Source: JAWKWH01 sp965204295 (GTDB lineage: Bacteria > Pseudomonadota > Alphaproteobacteria > Rhizobiales > Rhizobiaceae). Taken from it: a DNA stretch of 64,000 nucleotides. Positions 52,347 through 61,541 of the stretch are shown here, piece by piece. Both the position numbers and the translations under genes were made by a program. The notes under the pieces were generated by a model. That model saw only the letters and a program-made list of their open reading frames with translations, made no database searches and had not been told where the DNA came from. The stretch is from NCBI GenBank assembly GCA_965204295.1, contig OZ241973.1:2976001-3040000 (forward strand). Reading direction: 5' to 3'. Positions within the stretch are counted from its first letter, which is position 1; the number at the start of each line of letters is the position of its first letter.

Positions 52347-53111
52347 ATGCGTTCAGGTGTAATCGCTCAAAAAGTCGGGATGACCAGGGTCTACAATGAC
52401 GCCGGCGAACATGTGCCCGTGACGGTGCTCAGAATGGAGAACTGTCAGGTTGTGGCGCAACGCACCGAAGAAAAGAACGGCTACACGGCTGTCCAACTGG
52501 GCGTCGGGTTGACCAAGGTAAAAAATACGTCGAAGCCGATGCGCGGCCATTTCGCGGCGGCTTCGGTGGAGCCCAAGTCGAAAATGGCAGAATTCCGTGT
52601 GTCTTCCGACAACCTGCTTGATGTCGGTGCAGAAATTACCGCGGAACATTTCGTTTCCGGCCAAAAGGTCGATGTGACCGGAACCACCCAGGGCAAGGGG
52701 TTCCAGGGTGTGATGAGGCGGCACAATTTCGGAGGCGGCCGCGCAACGCACGGTAACTCGATCTCGCACCGTGCGCATGGCTCCACCGGTCAGCGCCAAG
52801 ATCCCGGCAAGGTATTTAAGGGCAAGAAGATGGCCGGTCACATGGGCCACGTCCGTGTCACGACACAGAATGTTGAGGTGGTTTCCACCGATGCTGATCG
52901 CGGCCTGATTCTCATCCGCGGCGCAGTTCCCGGTTCCAAGGGCGCTTGGATCCTGGTGAAAGATGCCGTCAAGGCGGCGTTGCCGGATGACGTCCCGAAA
53001 CCTGGTGCCGTTCGTGCATCCGCCAGGCCGACCGATGAGGAGACCGTGGAAGCACCGGCTGAAACGTACGCTGAAAACACTGCCGCCCAGGCAAATAAGG
53101 GAGCCGAATAA
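52347..53111 (+). CDS. rplC: Ribosomal protein uL3
   Basis: The 254-residue protein has the L3 core with GKGFQGVMRRHNFGGGRATHG and HRAHGSTGQRQDPGKVFKGKKM. An acidic, Ala/Glu-rich tail of about 30 residues exceeds the E. coli protein (209 residues). The stop overlaps the rplD start by one base. Confidence 0.96.
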   Translation: MRSGVIAQKVGMTRVYNDAGEHVPVTVLRMENCQVVAQRTEEKNGYTAVQLGVGLTKVKNTSKPMRGHFAAASVEPKSKMAEFRVSSDNLLDVGAEITAEHFVSGQKVDVTGTTQGKGFQGVMRRHNFGGGRATHGNSISHRAHGSTGQRQDPGKVFKGKKMAGHMGHVRVTTQNVEVVSTDADRGLILIRGAVPGSKGAWILVKDAVKAALPDDVPKPGAVRASARPTDEETVEAPAETYAENTAAQANKGAE

Positions 53112-53731
53112 TGAATATCGAAGTCATCACGCTCTCTGGCAAAAACACGGGGAAACTGAAGGTTTCGGACGAAATATTCGGCCTCGACCCCCGTGAGGAC
53201 ATCCTGCAACGCGTCGTTCGCTGGCAGTTGGCGAAAAAGCAGCAGGGGACCCACAAGACCAAGGGCCGCTCGGAAATTTCCCGTACTGGCGCGAAGATGT
53301 ACCGTCAGAAGGGAACGGGCCGCGCCCGTCACCACTCCGCCCGCGCACCGCAGTTTCGTGGCGGCGGCAAGGCGCATGGTCCGGTCGCTCGCGACCACGA
53401 TATCGATCTGCCAAAGAAGGTGCGCGCGCTTGGCCTGAAACATGCGCTGTCGGCGAAGGTCAAGGCTTCCGACCTTATCGTCATCGACGTTCTGGCCGCC
53501 GGGGACGCCAAAACCAAGGCGCTGGCAGGACAACTCGCCAAGCTTGGCGTGGACAGCGCGCTCATGATTGGCGGCGCGGAAGTGGACAATAATTTTCGCC
53601 TGGCCGCGTCCAATATCCCGCATGTGGATGTGCTGCCAATCCAAGGCATCAACGTTTACGACATTTTGCGCTGCGGCAAGCTGGTTCTGTCGAAGGCGGC
53701 GGTCGAGGCTCTGGAGGAGCGGTTCAAATGA
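53111..53731 (+). CDS. rplD: Ribosomal protein uL4
   Basis: The 206-residue protein has the extended loop GTGRARHHSARAPQFRGGGKAHGP that reaches the peptide exit tunnel. In enterobacteria L4 represses its own S10 operon; no comparable leader was identified here. Confidence 0.96.
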   Translation: MNIEVITLSGKNTGKLKVSDEIFGLDPREDILQRVVRWQLAKKQQGTHKTKGRSEISRTGAKMYRQKGTGRARHHSARAPQFRGGGKAHGPVARDHDIDLPKKVRALGLKHALSAKVKASDLIVIDVLAAGDAKTKALAGQLAKLGVDSALMIGGAEVDNNFRLAASNIPHVDVLPIQGINVYDILRCGKLVLSKAAVEALEERFK

Positions 53732-54021
53732 CGGATCTTCGCCATTATGACGTGATCGTCAGCCCGGCGGTCACCGAAAAGTCGACGCTGGCCTCCGAGG
53801 CCAACCAGGTGATTTTCAATGTCGTCCGCTCCGCGAGCAAGCCGGAAATCAAGGCGGCGGTCGAGGCGCTGTTCAGCGTCAAGGTGACCGCGGTCAACAC
53901 GCTTGTGCGCAAGGGCAAGGTCAAGCGCTTTCGCGGCGCCCGCGGCCGCCAGAGCAATGTAAAGAAGGCGATCGTGACGCTGGCCGAAGGTCAGTCAATC
54001 GACATAGCGACGGGTCTCTAG
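53728..54021 (+). CDS. rplW: Ribosomal protein uL23
   Basis: The 97-residue protein contains SPAVTEKSTLASEANQVIF and the VNTLVRKGKVKRFRG loop. It lies at the tunnel exit, the docking site of trigger factor and SRP. It overlaps rplD by four bases. Confidence 0.95.
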   Translation: MTDLRHYDVIVSPAVTEKSTLASEANQVIFNVVRSASKPEIKAAVEALFSVKVTAVNTLVRKGKVKRFRGARGRQSNVKKAIVTLAEGQSIDIATGL

Positions 54022-54041
54022 GGGGCTTTTGGTGTGGAAAG

Positions 54042-54875
54042 ATGGCACTGAAGAAATTCAATCCGAAGACGTCCGGCCAGCGCCAATTGGTGCTTGTCGA
54101 CCGCTCGCATCTCTACAAAGGTAAGCCGATCAAGGGTTTGACCGAGGGACTGAGTTCGAAGGGCGGGCGTAACAATACCGGCCGCGTGACAACGCGTTTT
54201 CGCGGCGGCGGTCACAAGCGGACCTATCGCCGTATCGATTTCAAGCGGCGCAAGTTCGACATGAGCGCGATTGTCGAGCGGATCGAATACGATCCCAATC
54301 GCACGGCGTTCATCGCGTTGATCCGCTATGAGGACGAAGAGCTTTCCTATATTGTTGCGCCGCAGCGCATATCCGTCGGCGACACGGTCATTTCGGGCGA
54401 GCAGGTTGATGTCAGACCGGGCAATGCCATGCCGCTCGCCAACATGCCGGTTGGAACGATCATCCACAATGTCGAATTGAAGCCCGAAAAGGGTGGTCAG
54501 ATTGCCCGTTCCGCAGGGGCCTATGCGCAGTTTGTGGGCCGCGACCAGGGCATGGCAATCCTTCGCCTCAATTCCGGTGAACAGCGCATCGTTCCGGGCA
54601 ATTGCATGGCGACGATCGGCGCGGTGTCGAATTCGGATCACGGCAACATTTCGCTTGGCAAGGCCGGTCGCAAGCGCTGGATTGGCAGGCGTCCGCACAA
54701 TCGCGGTGTGACCATGAATCCGGTCGATCATCCGCATGGCGGCGGCGAAGGCCGCACCTCTGGCGGTCGGCATCCGGTTACTCCCTGGGGCAAGCCGACC
54801 AAAGGCAAGCGAACCCGGTCCAACAAGACCATCGACAAGTTCATCATGCGTTCGCGCCATCAGCGCAAGAAGTAG
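54042..54875 (+). CDS. rplB: Ribosomal protein uL2
   Basis: The 277-residue protein shows GRNNTGRVTTRFRGGGHKRTYR near the N-terminus and the catalytic-centre His in GVTMNPVDHPHGGGEGR. It supports subunit association and peptidyl transfer. Confidence 0.97.
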   Translation: MALKKFNPKTSGQRQLVLVDRSHLYKGKPIKGLTEGLSSKGGRNNTGRVTTRFRGGGHKRTYRRIDFKRRKFDMSAIVERIEYDPNRTAFIALIRYEDEELSYIVAPQRISVGDTVISGEQVDVRPGNAMPLANMPVGTIIHNVELKPEKGGQIARSAGAYAQFVGRDQGMAILRLNSGEQRIVPGNCMATIGAVSNSDHGNISLGKAGRKRWIGRRPHNRGVTMNPVDHPHGGGEGRTSGGRHPVTPWGKPTKGKRTRSNKTIDKFIMRSRHQRKK

Positions 54876-54892
54876 TAAAGAGGCAAAGACAA

Positions 54893-55171
54893 GTGACACG
54901 CTCAGTTTGGAAGGGCCCGTTCGTCGATGGCTATCTGTTGAAGAAAGCCGAGAAAGTGCGCGAGGGCGGCCGCAACGAAGTCATCAGGATGTGGAGCCGT
55001 CGCTCCACCATCCTGCCGCAGTTCGTCGGCCTGACCTTTGGCGTTTACAACGGCAAGAAGCATATTCCGGTTTCCGTCTCTGAAGACATGGTCGGTCACA
55101 AGTTCGGCGAATTCGCACCGACGCGAACCTACTACGGTCACGGTGCTGACAAGAAGGCCAGGAGAAGGTAA
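54893..55171 (+). CDS. rpsS: Ribosomal protein uS19
   Basis: The 92-residue protein starts at a GTG at 54893 (AGAGG upstream), giving MTRSVWKGPFVDGYLLKKAE, the exact S19 N-terminus and length. The frame stays open upstream over rplB, but not as S19. The C-terminus (GEFAPTRTYYGHGADKKARR) is conserved. Confidence 0.95.
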   Translation: MTRSVWKGPFVDGYLLKKAEKVREGGRNEVIRMWSRRSTILPQFVGLTFGVYNGKKHIPVSVSEDMVGHKFGEFAPTRTYYGHGADKKARRR

Positions 55172-55173
55172 TC

Positions 55174-55563
55174 ATGGGCAAGGCCAAAGCTCCACGCCGG
55201 CTCGCGGACAATGAGGCGTGCGCAGTGCTGCGCACTATCCGCATCAGTCCGCAAAAACTGAACCTTGTCGCTTCGATGATCCGCGGCAAAAAGGTTTCGA
55301 CCGCGCTCGCCGATTTGGAATTCTCGCGCAAGCGCATCGCCGACACGGTGAAAAAGACGCTTGAGTCGGCGATTGCAAATGCCGAAAACAACCATGACTT
55401 GGATGTGGATGCTCTGGTTATTGCGGAAGCCTGGGTCGGTAAATCAATCACCATGAAGCGTTTCATGGCGTGCGGCCGCGGCCGTGCCAGCCGGATCGAA
55501 AAGCCGTTTTCCAACCTGACGATTGTCTTGCGCGAAGTTGAAGAACAAGGGGAGGCCGCCTGA
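55174..55563 (+). CDS. rplV: Ribosomal protein uL22
   Basis: The 129-residue protein contains KLNLVASMIRGKKVSTALADLEFS and the tunnel loop WVGKSITMKRFMACGRGRASR. It starts 2 bp after rpsS and its stop shares one base with rpsC. Confidence 0.95.
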   Translation: MGKAKAPRRLADNEACAVLRTIRISPQKLNLVASMIRGKKVSTALADLEFSRKRIADTVKKTLESAIANAENNHDLDVDALVIAEAWVGKSITMKRFMACGRGRASRIEKPFSNLTIVLREVEEQGEAA

Positions 55564-56264
55564 TGGGCCAGAAAGTCAATCCGATCGGCCTTCGCCTCGG
55601 GGTCAATCGCACTTGGGATTCGCGCTGGTTCGCCAATTCCGGTGAATATGGTCGTTTGCTGCACGAGGATCTGGCGATCCGCAACGAACTCGAAAAGGAT
55701 CTCAAGCAGGCCGCGATTTCGAAGATTGTCATCGAGCGTCCGCACAAAAAGTGCCGCGTGACGATCCATTCGGCGCGTCCGGGACTGATCATCGGTAAAA
55801 AGGGTGCCGACATCGAACGGCTTCGAAAGAAACTGACCGGGATGACCAAGGCGGAAACGCACCTGAATATCGTCGAGGTCCGTAAGCCGGAGACCGATGC
55901 CACGCTAGTGGCCCAATCGATCGCACAGCAGCTTGAGCGCCGTATCGCATTCCGCCGCGCCATGAAACGCGCCGTTCAATCGGCGATTCGACTTGGCGCC
56001 GAGGGAATCCGCATCAATTGCGGCGGTCGGCTTGGCGGCGCGGAGATTGCCCGTATGGAATGGTACCGCGAGGGCCGCGTGCCGCTTCATACGCTGCGTG
56101 CCGATGTGGACTACGGCGCCGCCGAAGCCAAAACGGCATACGGCATTTGCGGTGTGAAGGTGTGGACCTTCAAGGGCGAGATTCTCGAGCACGATCCGCT
56201 GGCGTCCGAGCGCAAGGCGATTGAAGGCGATCAGCCGGGCGGTCGCCGTCGCGAGAATGCCTGA
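55563..56264 (+). CDS. rpsC: Ribosomal protein uS3
   Basis: The 233-residue protein has MGQKVNPIGLRLGVNRTWDS, the KH domain (RPGLIIGKKGADIERLRKKL) and the C-terminal GGAEIARMEWYREGRVPLHTLRA. It guards the mRNA entry. Confidence 0.97.
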   Translation: MGQKVNPIGLRLGVNRTWDSRWFANSGEYGRLLHEDLAIRNELEKDLKQAAISKIVIERPHKKCRVTIHSARPGLIIGKKGADIERLRKKLTGMTKAETHLNIVEVRKPETDATLVAQSIAQQLERRIAFRRAMKRAVQSAIRLGAEGIRINCGGRLGGAEIARMEWYREGRVPLHTLRADVDYGAAEAKTAYGICGVKVWTFKGEILEHDPLASERKAIEGDQPGGRRRENA

Positions 56265-56299
56265 TCGGGCCTTGAGAAGAGAATTTGGAGTAAACCGAG

Positions 56300-56713
56300 A
56301 TGCTGCAACCGAAGCGTACGAAGTTCCGCAAGCAGTTCAAAGGCCGCATCCATGGCGTGGCCACGGGTGGCGCAAGTTTGAATTTTGGCTCCTATGGCCT
56401 GAAGGCGGTTGAGCCGGAGCGGGTGACTGCTCGCCAGATCGAGGCGGCGCGCCGTGCGATTACGCGCCACATGAAGCGTCAGGGGCGGGTATGGATCCGG
56501 ATTTTCCCCGATGTGCCGGTGACGTCGAAACCGACCGAAGTGCGCATGGGTAAAGGCAAGGGTGCGGTTGACTATTGGGCCGCGCGGGTGAAGCCCGGCC
56601 GCGTGGTCTTCGAGATCGATGGTGTCAATGAGGAGGTCGCCCTTGAGGCCCTGCGTCTCGGCGCGGCGAAACTTCCGATCAAGACGCGCTTTGTGCAGCG
56701 CATCGCTGACTAG
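56300..56713 (+). CDS. rplP: Ribosomal protein uL16
   Basis: The 137-residue protein has MLQPKRTKFRKQFKGRIHG and GKGKGAVDYWAARVKPGRVVFE; the latter contains the conserved region contacting tRNA in the A site. It lies 35 bp after rpsC. Confidence 0.96.
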   Translation: MLQPKRTKFRKQFKGRIHGVATGGASLNFGSYGLKAVEPERVTARQIEAARRAITRHMKRQGRVWIRIFPDVPVTSKPTEVRMGKGKGAVDYWAARVKPGRVVFEIDGVNEEVALEALRLGAAKLPIKTRFVQRIAD

Positions 56714-56727
56714 GAAAGTCCGAAACA

Positions 56728-56928
56728 ATGAAAGCCGAAGAAGCAAGGGCGATGAGCCCGGACCAATTGAACGACGAATTGACCAGGCTGAAGAAAGAGC
56801 AGTTCAACCTGCGTTTCCAGAAGGCAACCGGCCAGTTGGAGAAAACAGCGCGCGTAAAGGCGGTCCGCCGCGATATTGCCCGCATCAAGACGATTGCCGC
56901 CCAGAAAGCGGTCGAGAACAAGGCTTAA
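56728..56928 (+). CDS. rpmC: Ribosomal protein uL29
   Basis: The 66-residue two-helix protein shows LNDELTRLKKEQFNLRFQKATGQLE and VRRDIARIKTI. It lies near the tunnel exit, next to L23. Confidence 0.94.
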   Translation: MKAEEARAMSPDQLNDELTRLKKEQFNLRFQKATGQLEKTARVKAVRRDIARIKTIAAQKAVENKA

Positions 56929-56939
56929 GGAACAAATCC

Positions 56940-57179
56940 ATGCCGAAGCGCGTATTGCAGGGCACCGTCGTCAGCGACAGGAACGACAAGACCGTTGTGG
57001 TCAGGGTCGATCGCCGGTTTACCCATCCGGTGATGAAAAAGACGGTGCGCACGACCAAGAAATACAAGGCCCATGACGAAGGCAACAGCCACAAGGTCGG
57101 CGATATAGTCTTCATCCGGGAATCTAGGCCGATGTCGAAAGAGAAGCGCTGGACGGTCTTAGCGGGCGTTGATGGCTGA
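56940..57179 (+). CDS. rpsQ: Ribosomal protein uS17
   Basis: The 79-residue OB-fold protein starts MPKRVLQGTVVSDRNDKTVVV at 56940, 11 bp after rpmC, with AAGGA before it. The frame is open further upstream over other genes, but that part is not S17. GDIVFIRESRPMSKEKRWTV is the family C-terminus. Confidence 0.95.
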   Translation: MPKRVLQGTVVSDRNDKTVVVRVDRRFTHPVMKKTVRTTKKYKAHDEGNSHKVGDIVFIRESRPMSKEKRWTVLAGVDG

Positions 57180-57245
57180 GTTTGAAAGTGTGAACGATCC
57201 GGCGGGCGATAATGCCGCTGGAAGATTTGAAAAAGGCGGCCAGTC

Positions 57246-57614
57246 ATGATTCAGATGCAGACAAACCTCGACGTGGCGGATAATTCCGGTGCCCGTCGTG
57301 TCATGTGCATCAAGGTTTTGGGCGGTTCAAAGCGGAGATACGCTTCCGTTGGCGACGTTATCGTCGTTTCGGTCAAGGAAGCCATTCCGCGCGGGCGCGT
57401 CAAAAAAGGTGATGTGATGAGAGCGGTCGTCGTGCGCACCGCCAAGGACATTCGCCGTCCGGATGGCAGCGTGATCCGTTTCGACGGCAACGCCGCCGTT
57501 CTTGTCGACAACAAGGCCGAGCCCGTCGGAACCCGCATCTTCGGACCGGTGCCGCGCGAACTGCGCGCCAAGCGCCACATGAAGATCATTTCGCTGGCCC
57601 CTGAAGTGCTCTGA
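57246..57614 (+). CDS. rplN: Ribosomal protein uL14
   Basis: The 122-residue protein has MIQMQTNLDVADNSGARRVMC, the L14 signature, and GTRIFGPVPRELR. It forms bridges to the 30S. A 66-bp gap separates it from rpsQ. Confidence 0.96.
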   Translation: MIQMQTNLDVADNSGARRVMCIKVLGGSKRRYASVGDVIVVSVKEAIPRGRVKKGDVMRAVVVRTAKDIRRPDGSVIRFDGNAAVLVDNKAEPVGTRIFGPVPRELRAKRHMKIISLAPEVL

Positions 57615-57627
57615 AGGAATACAGGCA

Positions 57628-57936
57628 ATGCAGAAGATCAAGAAAGGCGATTCAGTCGTCGTGCTTGCCGGCAAGGATAAGGGCCGCACCGGCGAGGTAG
57701 TCCAGGTGATGCCGAAAGAAAATCGCGCTCTGGTTCGTGGAATCAATATGATTCGTCGCCATCAGAAACAGACCCAGACACAGGAGGCTGGCATTATGTC
57801 GAGGGAGGCGCCGATCCATCTGTCGAACATTGCGGTCGCCGACAAGGACGGCAGGCCGACTCGTGTTGGCTTCAAGAATGAAAGCGAAAAGAAAGTGCGT
57901 GTCGCGAAGCGCTCCGGAGAGTCGATCGATGGCTGA
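57628..57936 (+). CDS. rplX: Ribosomal protein uL24
   Basis: The 102-residue KOW protein shows KKGDSVVVLAGKDKGRTGEVVQV and GINMIRRHQKQT. Its end overlaps the start of rplE by 8 bp. Confidence 0.95.
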   Translation: MQKIKKGDSVVVLAGKDKGRTGEVVQVMPKENRALVRGINMIRRHQKQTQTQEAGIMSREAPIHLSNIAVADKDGRPTRVGFKNESEKKVRVAKRSGESIDG

Positions 57937-58486
57937 GGCGAAATACACACCGCGCATGAAACAGCGCTACAACGAGGTGATCTGCAAGGATCTGCTCGAA
58001 AAGTTCAACTATGACAACAGAATGCAGGTTCCGCGCGTCGAGAAGATCGTGCTGAACATGGGTGTCGGCGAAGCGACAACGGATTCCAAGAAACCTTCGG
58101 TTGCGGCGGAAGAACTGTCGCTGATTGCAGGGCAAAAGTCGATTGTCACCTATGCCCGAAATTCGATTGCGAGTTTCAAGGTTCGTGAGAAAATGCCGAT
58201 CGGTGCGAAGGTGACGCTGCGCAAGGAGCGCATGTACGAGTTCATGGACAGGCTGATCACGATCGCGCTGCCGCGCGTTCGCGATTTCCGCGGGCTCAAT
58301 CCGAAGAGTTTCGATGGCCGGGGCAATTTTGCCATGGGGCTGAAGGAACACATTGTTTTCCCGGAGATCGACTACGACAAGGTCGATGATATCAGGGGAA
58401 TGGACATTATCGTTTGCACGACAGCCAACACGGATGATGAGGCGCGAGCGCTGCTCAAAGCCTTCGATTTTCCGTTCCGGCAATAA
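57929..58486 (+). CDS. rplE: Ribosomal protein uL5
   Basis: The 185-residue protein starts MAEAKYTPRMKQRYNE at 57929, inside the end of rplX; the GGAG needed lies within rplX. VPRVEKIVLNMGVGEA and GLKEHIVFPEIDYD are conserved. It binds 5S rRNA. Confidence 0.95.
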   Translation: MAEAKYTPRMKQRYNEVICKDLLEKFNYDNRMQVPRVEKIVLNMGVGEATTDSKKPSVAAEELSLIAGQKSIVTYARNSIASFKVREKMPIGAKVTLRKERMYEFMDRLITIALPRVRDFRGLNPKSFDGRGNFAMGLKEHIVFPEIDYDKVDDIRGMDIIVCTTANTDDEARALLKAFDFPFRQ

Positions 58487-58513
58487 CGGCAAGCGAGAAC
58501 AAGGACGATATCA

Positions 58514-58819
58514 ATGGCAAAAGTCAGTGCAGTTGAGAAAAACGCCAGGCGCCGCAGGAAGGTCGCGCAATATATGGAGCGACGTGCGGAACTGAAGGCG
58601 ATCATCAATGACCGTTCCAAGCCGATGGATGAACGTTTCGCCGCTCAACTCAAGCTCGCGCAGCTTCCGCGCAACTCATCGAAGACCCGCATCCGTAATC
58701 GTTGCGAGGTGTCGGGCCGTCCGCGTGGCTACTATCGCAAGCTGAAGATGTCCCGCATCGCGCTTCGCGAACTCGGATCGCTCGGGATAATCCCAGGCTT
58801 GGTCAAATCAAGCTGGTAA
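58514..58819 (+). CDS. rpsN: Ribosomal protein uS14
   Basis: The 101-residue protein is the long, zinc-free form: the CxxC pairs of the short type are absent and RNRCEVSGRPRGYYRKLKMSR has only one Cys. The last residues GLVKSSW are typical. Confidence 0.95.
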   Translation: MAKVSAVEKNARRRRKVAQYMERRAELKAIINDRSKPMDERFAAQLKLAQLPRNSSKTRIRNRCEVSGRPRGYYRKLKMSRIALRELGSLGIIPGLVKSSW

Positions 58820-58831
58820 GGAGGACGAACG

Positions 58832-59230
58832 ATGTCAATGAGCGATCCTCTCGGCGATATGCTGACCCGCATCCGCAACGCGGCCGGACGGCGCAAGGGC
58901 ACGGTTTCGACGCCAGCGTCGAAACTGCGCGCCCGCGTATTGGATGTCATGAAGAACGAAGGCTATATTCGCGGTTATTCCCAGACTGATCACAAGGATG
59001 GAACATCGGAAATCGAAATCGAACTGAAATACCATGATGGCGGGCCGGTTATTCGTGAAATCTCCCGTGTATCCCGTCCCGGCCGCCGCGTTTACGTCTC
59101 GGTCAAATCGATCCCGAATGTCGCCAACGGCCTCGGTACTTCTATCCTCTCGACGCCGAAGGGCGTGATGGCGGATCACGATGCCCGCGAACAGAATGTC
59201 GGCGGAGAAATTCTCTGCCGGATTTTCTAA
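58832..59230 (+). CDS. rpsH: Ribosomal protein uS8
   Basis: The 132-residue protein contains DPLGDMLTRIRNAAGRRK and the C-terminal STPKGVMADHDAREQNVGGE. S8 represses the spc operon in enterobacteria. Confidence 0.96.
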   Translation: MSMSDPLGDMLTRIRNAAGRRKGTVSTPASKLRARVLDVMKNEGYIRGYSQTDHKDGTSEIEIELKYHDGGPVIREISRVSRPGRRVYVSVKSIPNVANGLGTSILSTPKGVMADHDAREQNVGGEILCRIF

Positions 59231-59269
59231 AGCCTGTTTGATTGAACTGAACGGCAAGGACGAAGAAAA

Positions 59270-59803
59270 ATGTCCCGTATCGGCAAAAAACCCGTGGCTG
59301 TACCGGAAGGCGTCGCCGCCACCGTGGAAGGCCAGACGGTTACCGCCAAAGGCCCAAAAGGCGAGCTCAAATTCGTCGTCAACGATGAAGTGCTCGTGAA
59401 GCTGGAAAACGGTGAAATCGTCATTGATCCGCGTGATGAATCAAAGAACGCACGCTCCAAGTGGGGAATGTCGCGTACGCAGATCCAGAACATCCTGACG
59501 GGTGTAAAGGACGGATTCGAGCGCAAACTGGAGATTAATGGCGTCGGCTACCGCGCGGCGATGCAGGGCAGGAACCTGCAGTTGTCGCTGGGATTCAGCC
59601 ATGATGTGATCTACGAGGCGCCGGAAGGCATTTCAATTGCCTACCCGAAACCGACCGAGATTGTTGTCACAGGCATTAACAAGCAACAGGTCGGTCAGGT
59701 TGCATCGGAAATCCGTAAATATCGCAAGCCGGAGCCTTACAAGGGCAAGGGCGTGAAATATGCCGAAGAACGCATTGTGCGCAAAGAAGGCAAGAAGAAA
59801 TAA
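59270..59803 (+). CDS. rplF: Ribosomal protein uL6
   Basis: The 177-residue two-domain protein shows MSRIGKKPVAVPEGV and the C-terminal signature RKPEPYKGKGVKYAEERI. It lies near the factor-binding site. Confidence 0.96.
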   Translation: MSRIGKKPVAVPEGVAATVEGQTVTAKGPKGELKFVVNDEVLVKLENGEIVIDPRDESKNARSKWGMSRTQIQNILTGVKDGFERKLEINGVGYRAAMQGRNLQLSLGFSHDVIYEAPEGISIAYPKPTEIVVTGINKQQVGQVASEIRKYRKPEPYKGKGVKYAEERIVRKEGKKK

Positions 59804-59815
59804 GGAACTGGCGCC

Positions 59816-60175
59816 ATGGCCTCCAAGGATTCAGTCAAACGGCGCGCCTCGCGTGTGCGCCGCGCCGTCAAATCGGTTGCGGGCAGCCGCCCCAGGCTTT
59901 CCGTGCATCGTTCTTCGAAGAACATCTATGCCCAAATTATCGACGATGCTCGCGGTTGCACGCTTGCCGCCGCATCGACGCTGGACAAGGATTTGAAAGC
60001 GCAACTGAAGAGCGGTGCGAACGCCGATGCAGCTGCGGCCGTTGGCAAGCTCGTTGCCGGACGGGCTTCGAAGGCCGGGGTCAAGGAAGTGGTTTTTGAC
60101 CGCGGGCCATATATCTTTCATGGCCGTGTCAAGGCGCTTGCCGACGCCGCTCGCGAGGGCGGTTTGACCTTCTAG
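59816..60175 (+). CDS. rplR: Ribosomal protein uL18
   Basis: The 119-residue 5S rRNA-binding protein has SRPRLSVHRSSKNIYAQIIDD and the C-terminal FDRGPYIFHGRVKALADAAREGG. It lies 12 bp after rplF. Confidence 0.95.
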   Translation: MASKDSVKRRASRVRRAVKSVAGSRPRLSVHRSSKNIYAQIIDDARGCTLAAASTLDKDLKAQLKSGANADAAAAVGKLVAGRASKAGVKEVVFDRGPYIFHGRVKALADAAREGGLTF

Positions 60176-60216
60176 AATTCAACCAGTGCTACCGGAAAAG
60201 AACAAGGAAACAGGAT

Positions 60217-60780
60217 ATGGCACAGCGACCTCGCAAGGATAGCCGCGACCGTAACCGTGACGAGCGCGACGGCGAATTTGTCGACAAGCTCGTTCACATC
60301 AACCGCGTTGCCAAGGTGGTCAAGGGTGGCCGCCGTTTCGGATTCGCCGCACTCGTCGTGGTTGGCGACCAGAAGGGTCGGGTCGGCTTCGGCCACGGCA
60401 AGGCTCGCGAAGTGCCGGAGGCAATCCGCAAGGCGACCGAAAGCGCAAAGCGCGACATGATCTTTGTGCCTTTGCGCTCAGGCCGCACCCTGCACCACGA
60501 CGTTGCAGGGCGTCACGGAGCGGGCAAGGTCTTGCTGCGCGCAGCCAAGCCCGGTACAGGCATCATCGCGGGCGGCCCGATGCGCGCCGTATTCGAGACG
60601 CTTGGCATGCAGGACGTTGTTGCGAAATCGATGGGTTCATCCAATCCGTACAACATGGTGCGGGCGACATTCGATGCCCTGAAGCGCCAGATGCATCCGA
60701 AAGACATCGCCGCACGGCGCGGCATCAAGTATTCAATCCTGCAGGACCGCCGCCGCGACCTGATCGGGGCCGAGGAATAG
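60217..60780 (+). CDS. rpsE: Ribosomal protein uS5
   Basis: The 187-residue protein has LVHINRVAKVVKGGRRFGF and VVVGDQKGRVGFGHGKAREV. These residues shape the decoding fidelity and spectinomycin region. Confidence 0.96.
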   Translation: MAQRPRKDSRDRNRDERDGEFVDKLVHINRVAKVVKGGRRFGFAALVVVGDQKGRVGFGHGKAREVPEAIRKATESAKRDMIFVPLRSGRTLHHDVAGRHGAGKVLLRAAKPGTGIIAGGPMRAVFETLGMQDVVAKSMGSSNPYNMVRATFDALKRQMHPKDIAARRGIKYSILQDRRRDLIGAEE

Positions 60781-60840
60781 GGTACGGTCGCCGTCGGACA
60801 AGCCGTCGCCGGGACCTGCACGGACAAGGGAACGAATTAT

Positions 60841-61041
60841 ATGGCTGAGAAGAGCAAGGGCAAGACCGTTACGGTCGAGCAGACCGGCAGCCCGCTGCGC
60901 CGCCCCGGCGACCAGCGCGCCACGCTGGTAGGCCTCGGTCTCAACAAGATGCATCGCCGCCGTACGCTGGAAGACACGCCAGCGGTACGTGGCATGATCC
61001 GCAAAGTGCAGCACCTCGTTCGCGTCGTCGACGAAGTTTGA
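60841..61041 (+). CDS. rpmD: Ribosomal protein uL30
   Basis: The 66-residue protein has TVTVEQTGSPLRRPGDQRATLVGLGLNKM and the ends RRTLEDTPAVRGMIRKV. The stop precedes rplO by 20 bp. Confidence 0.94.
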   Translation: MAEKSKGKTVTVEQTGSPLRRPGDQRATLVGLGLNKMHRRRTLEDTPAVRGMIRKVQHLVRVVDEV

Positions 61042-61061
61042 GGCGCAGGGAGACCAGAAAA

Positions 61062-61541
61062 ATGAAACTCAATCAATTGCGCGACAAGGCTGAAGCGACA
61101 AAATCCCGCAAGCGGGTCGGACGCGGCATTGGATCGGGTGCCGGCAAAACGGCCGGTCGTGGAGAAAACGGTCAGAAGTCGCGTTCAGGCGTGGCTCTGA
61201 ACGGTTATGAAGGTGGTCAGATGGCAATCTACCGCCGGCTGCCGAAACGCGGATTCAAAAACCCGTTTTCCAGAAACCTCAACACGGTCTCGGTCGGTCG
61301 CGTACAGGCCGCGGTCGATGCCAGGAAACTCGATTCTGAAAAAACGGTGACGGTTCAAGCGCTGGTTGAAGCCGGTGTGCTGCGTCGCGCCAAAGATGGC
61401 GTTCGCTTGCTGAGCGATGGCGAGATCAGGACAAAGCTGACCTTTGAAATCGCCGGCGCCTCCAAAGCCGCGATTGAAAAGGTCGCGAAGGCCGGAGGAT
61501 CGGTCAAAGTGCCTGAAAAGGCTGACAAAGCGTCTACCTGA
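61062..61541 (+). CDS. rplO: Ribosomal protein uL15
   Basis: The 159-residue protein starts MKLNQLRDKAEATKSRKRVG at 61062 with GGGAG upstream; an ATG at 61038 adds a short Arg-rich leader within rpmD and was rejected. GRGIGSGAGKTAGRGENGQK is the signature. Confidence 0.95.
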   Translation: MKLNQLRDKAEATKSRKRVGRGIGSGAGKTAGRGENGQKSRSGVALNGYEGGQMAIYRRLPKRGFKNPFSRNLNTVSVGRVQAAVDARKLDSEKTVTVQALVEAGVLRRAKDGVRLLSDGEIRTKLTFEIAGASKAAIEKVAKAGGSVKVPEKADKAST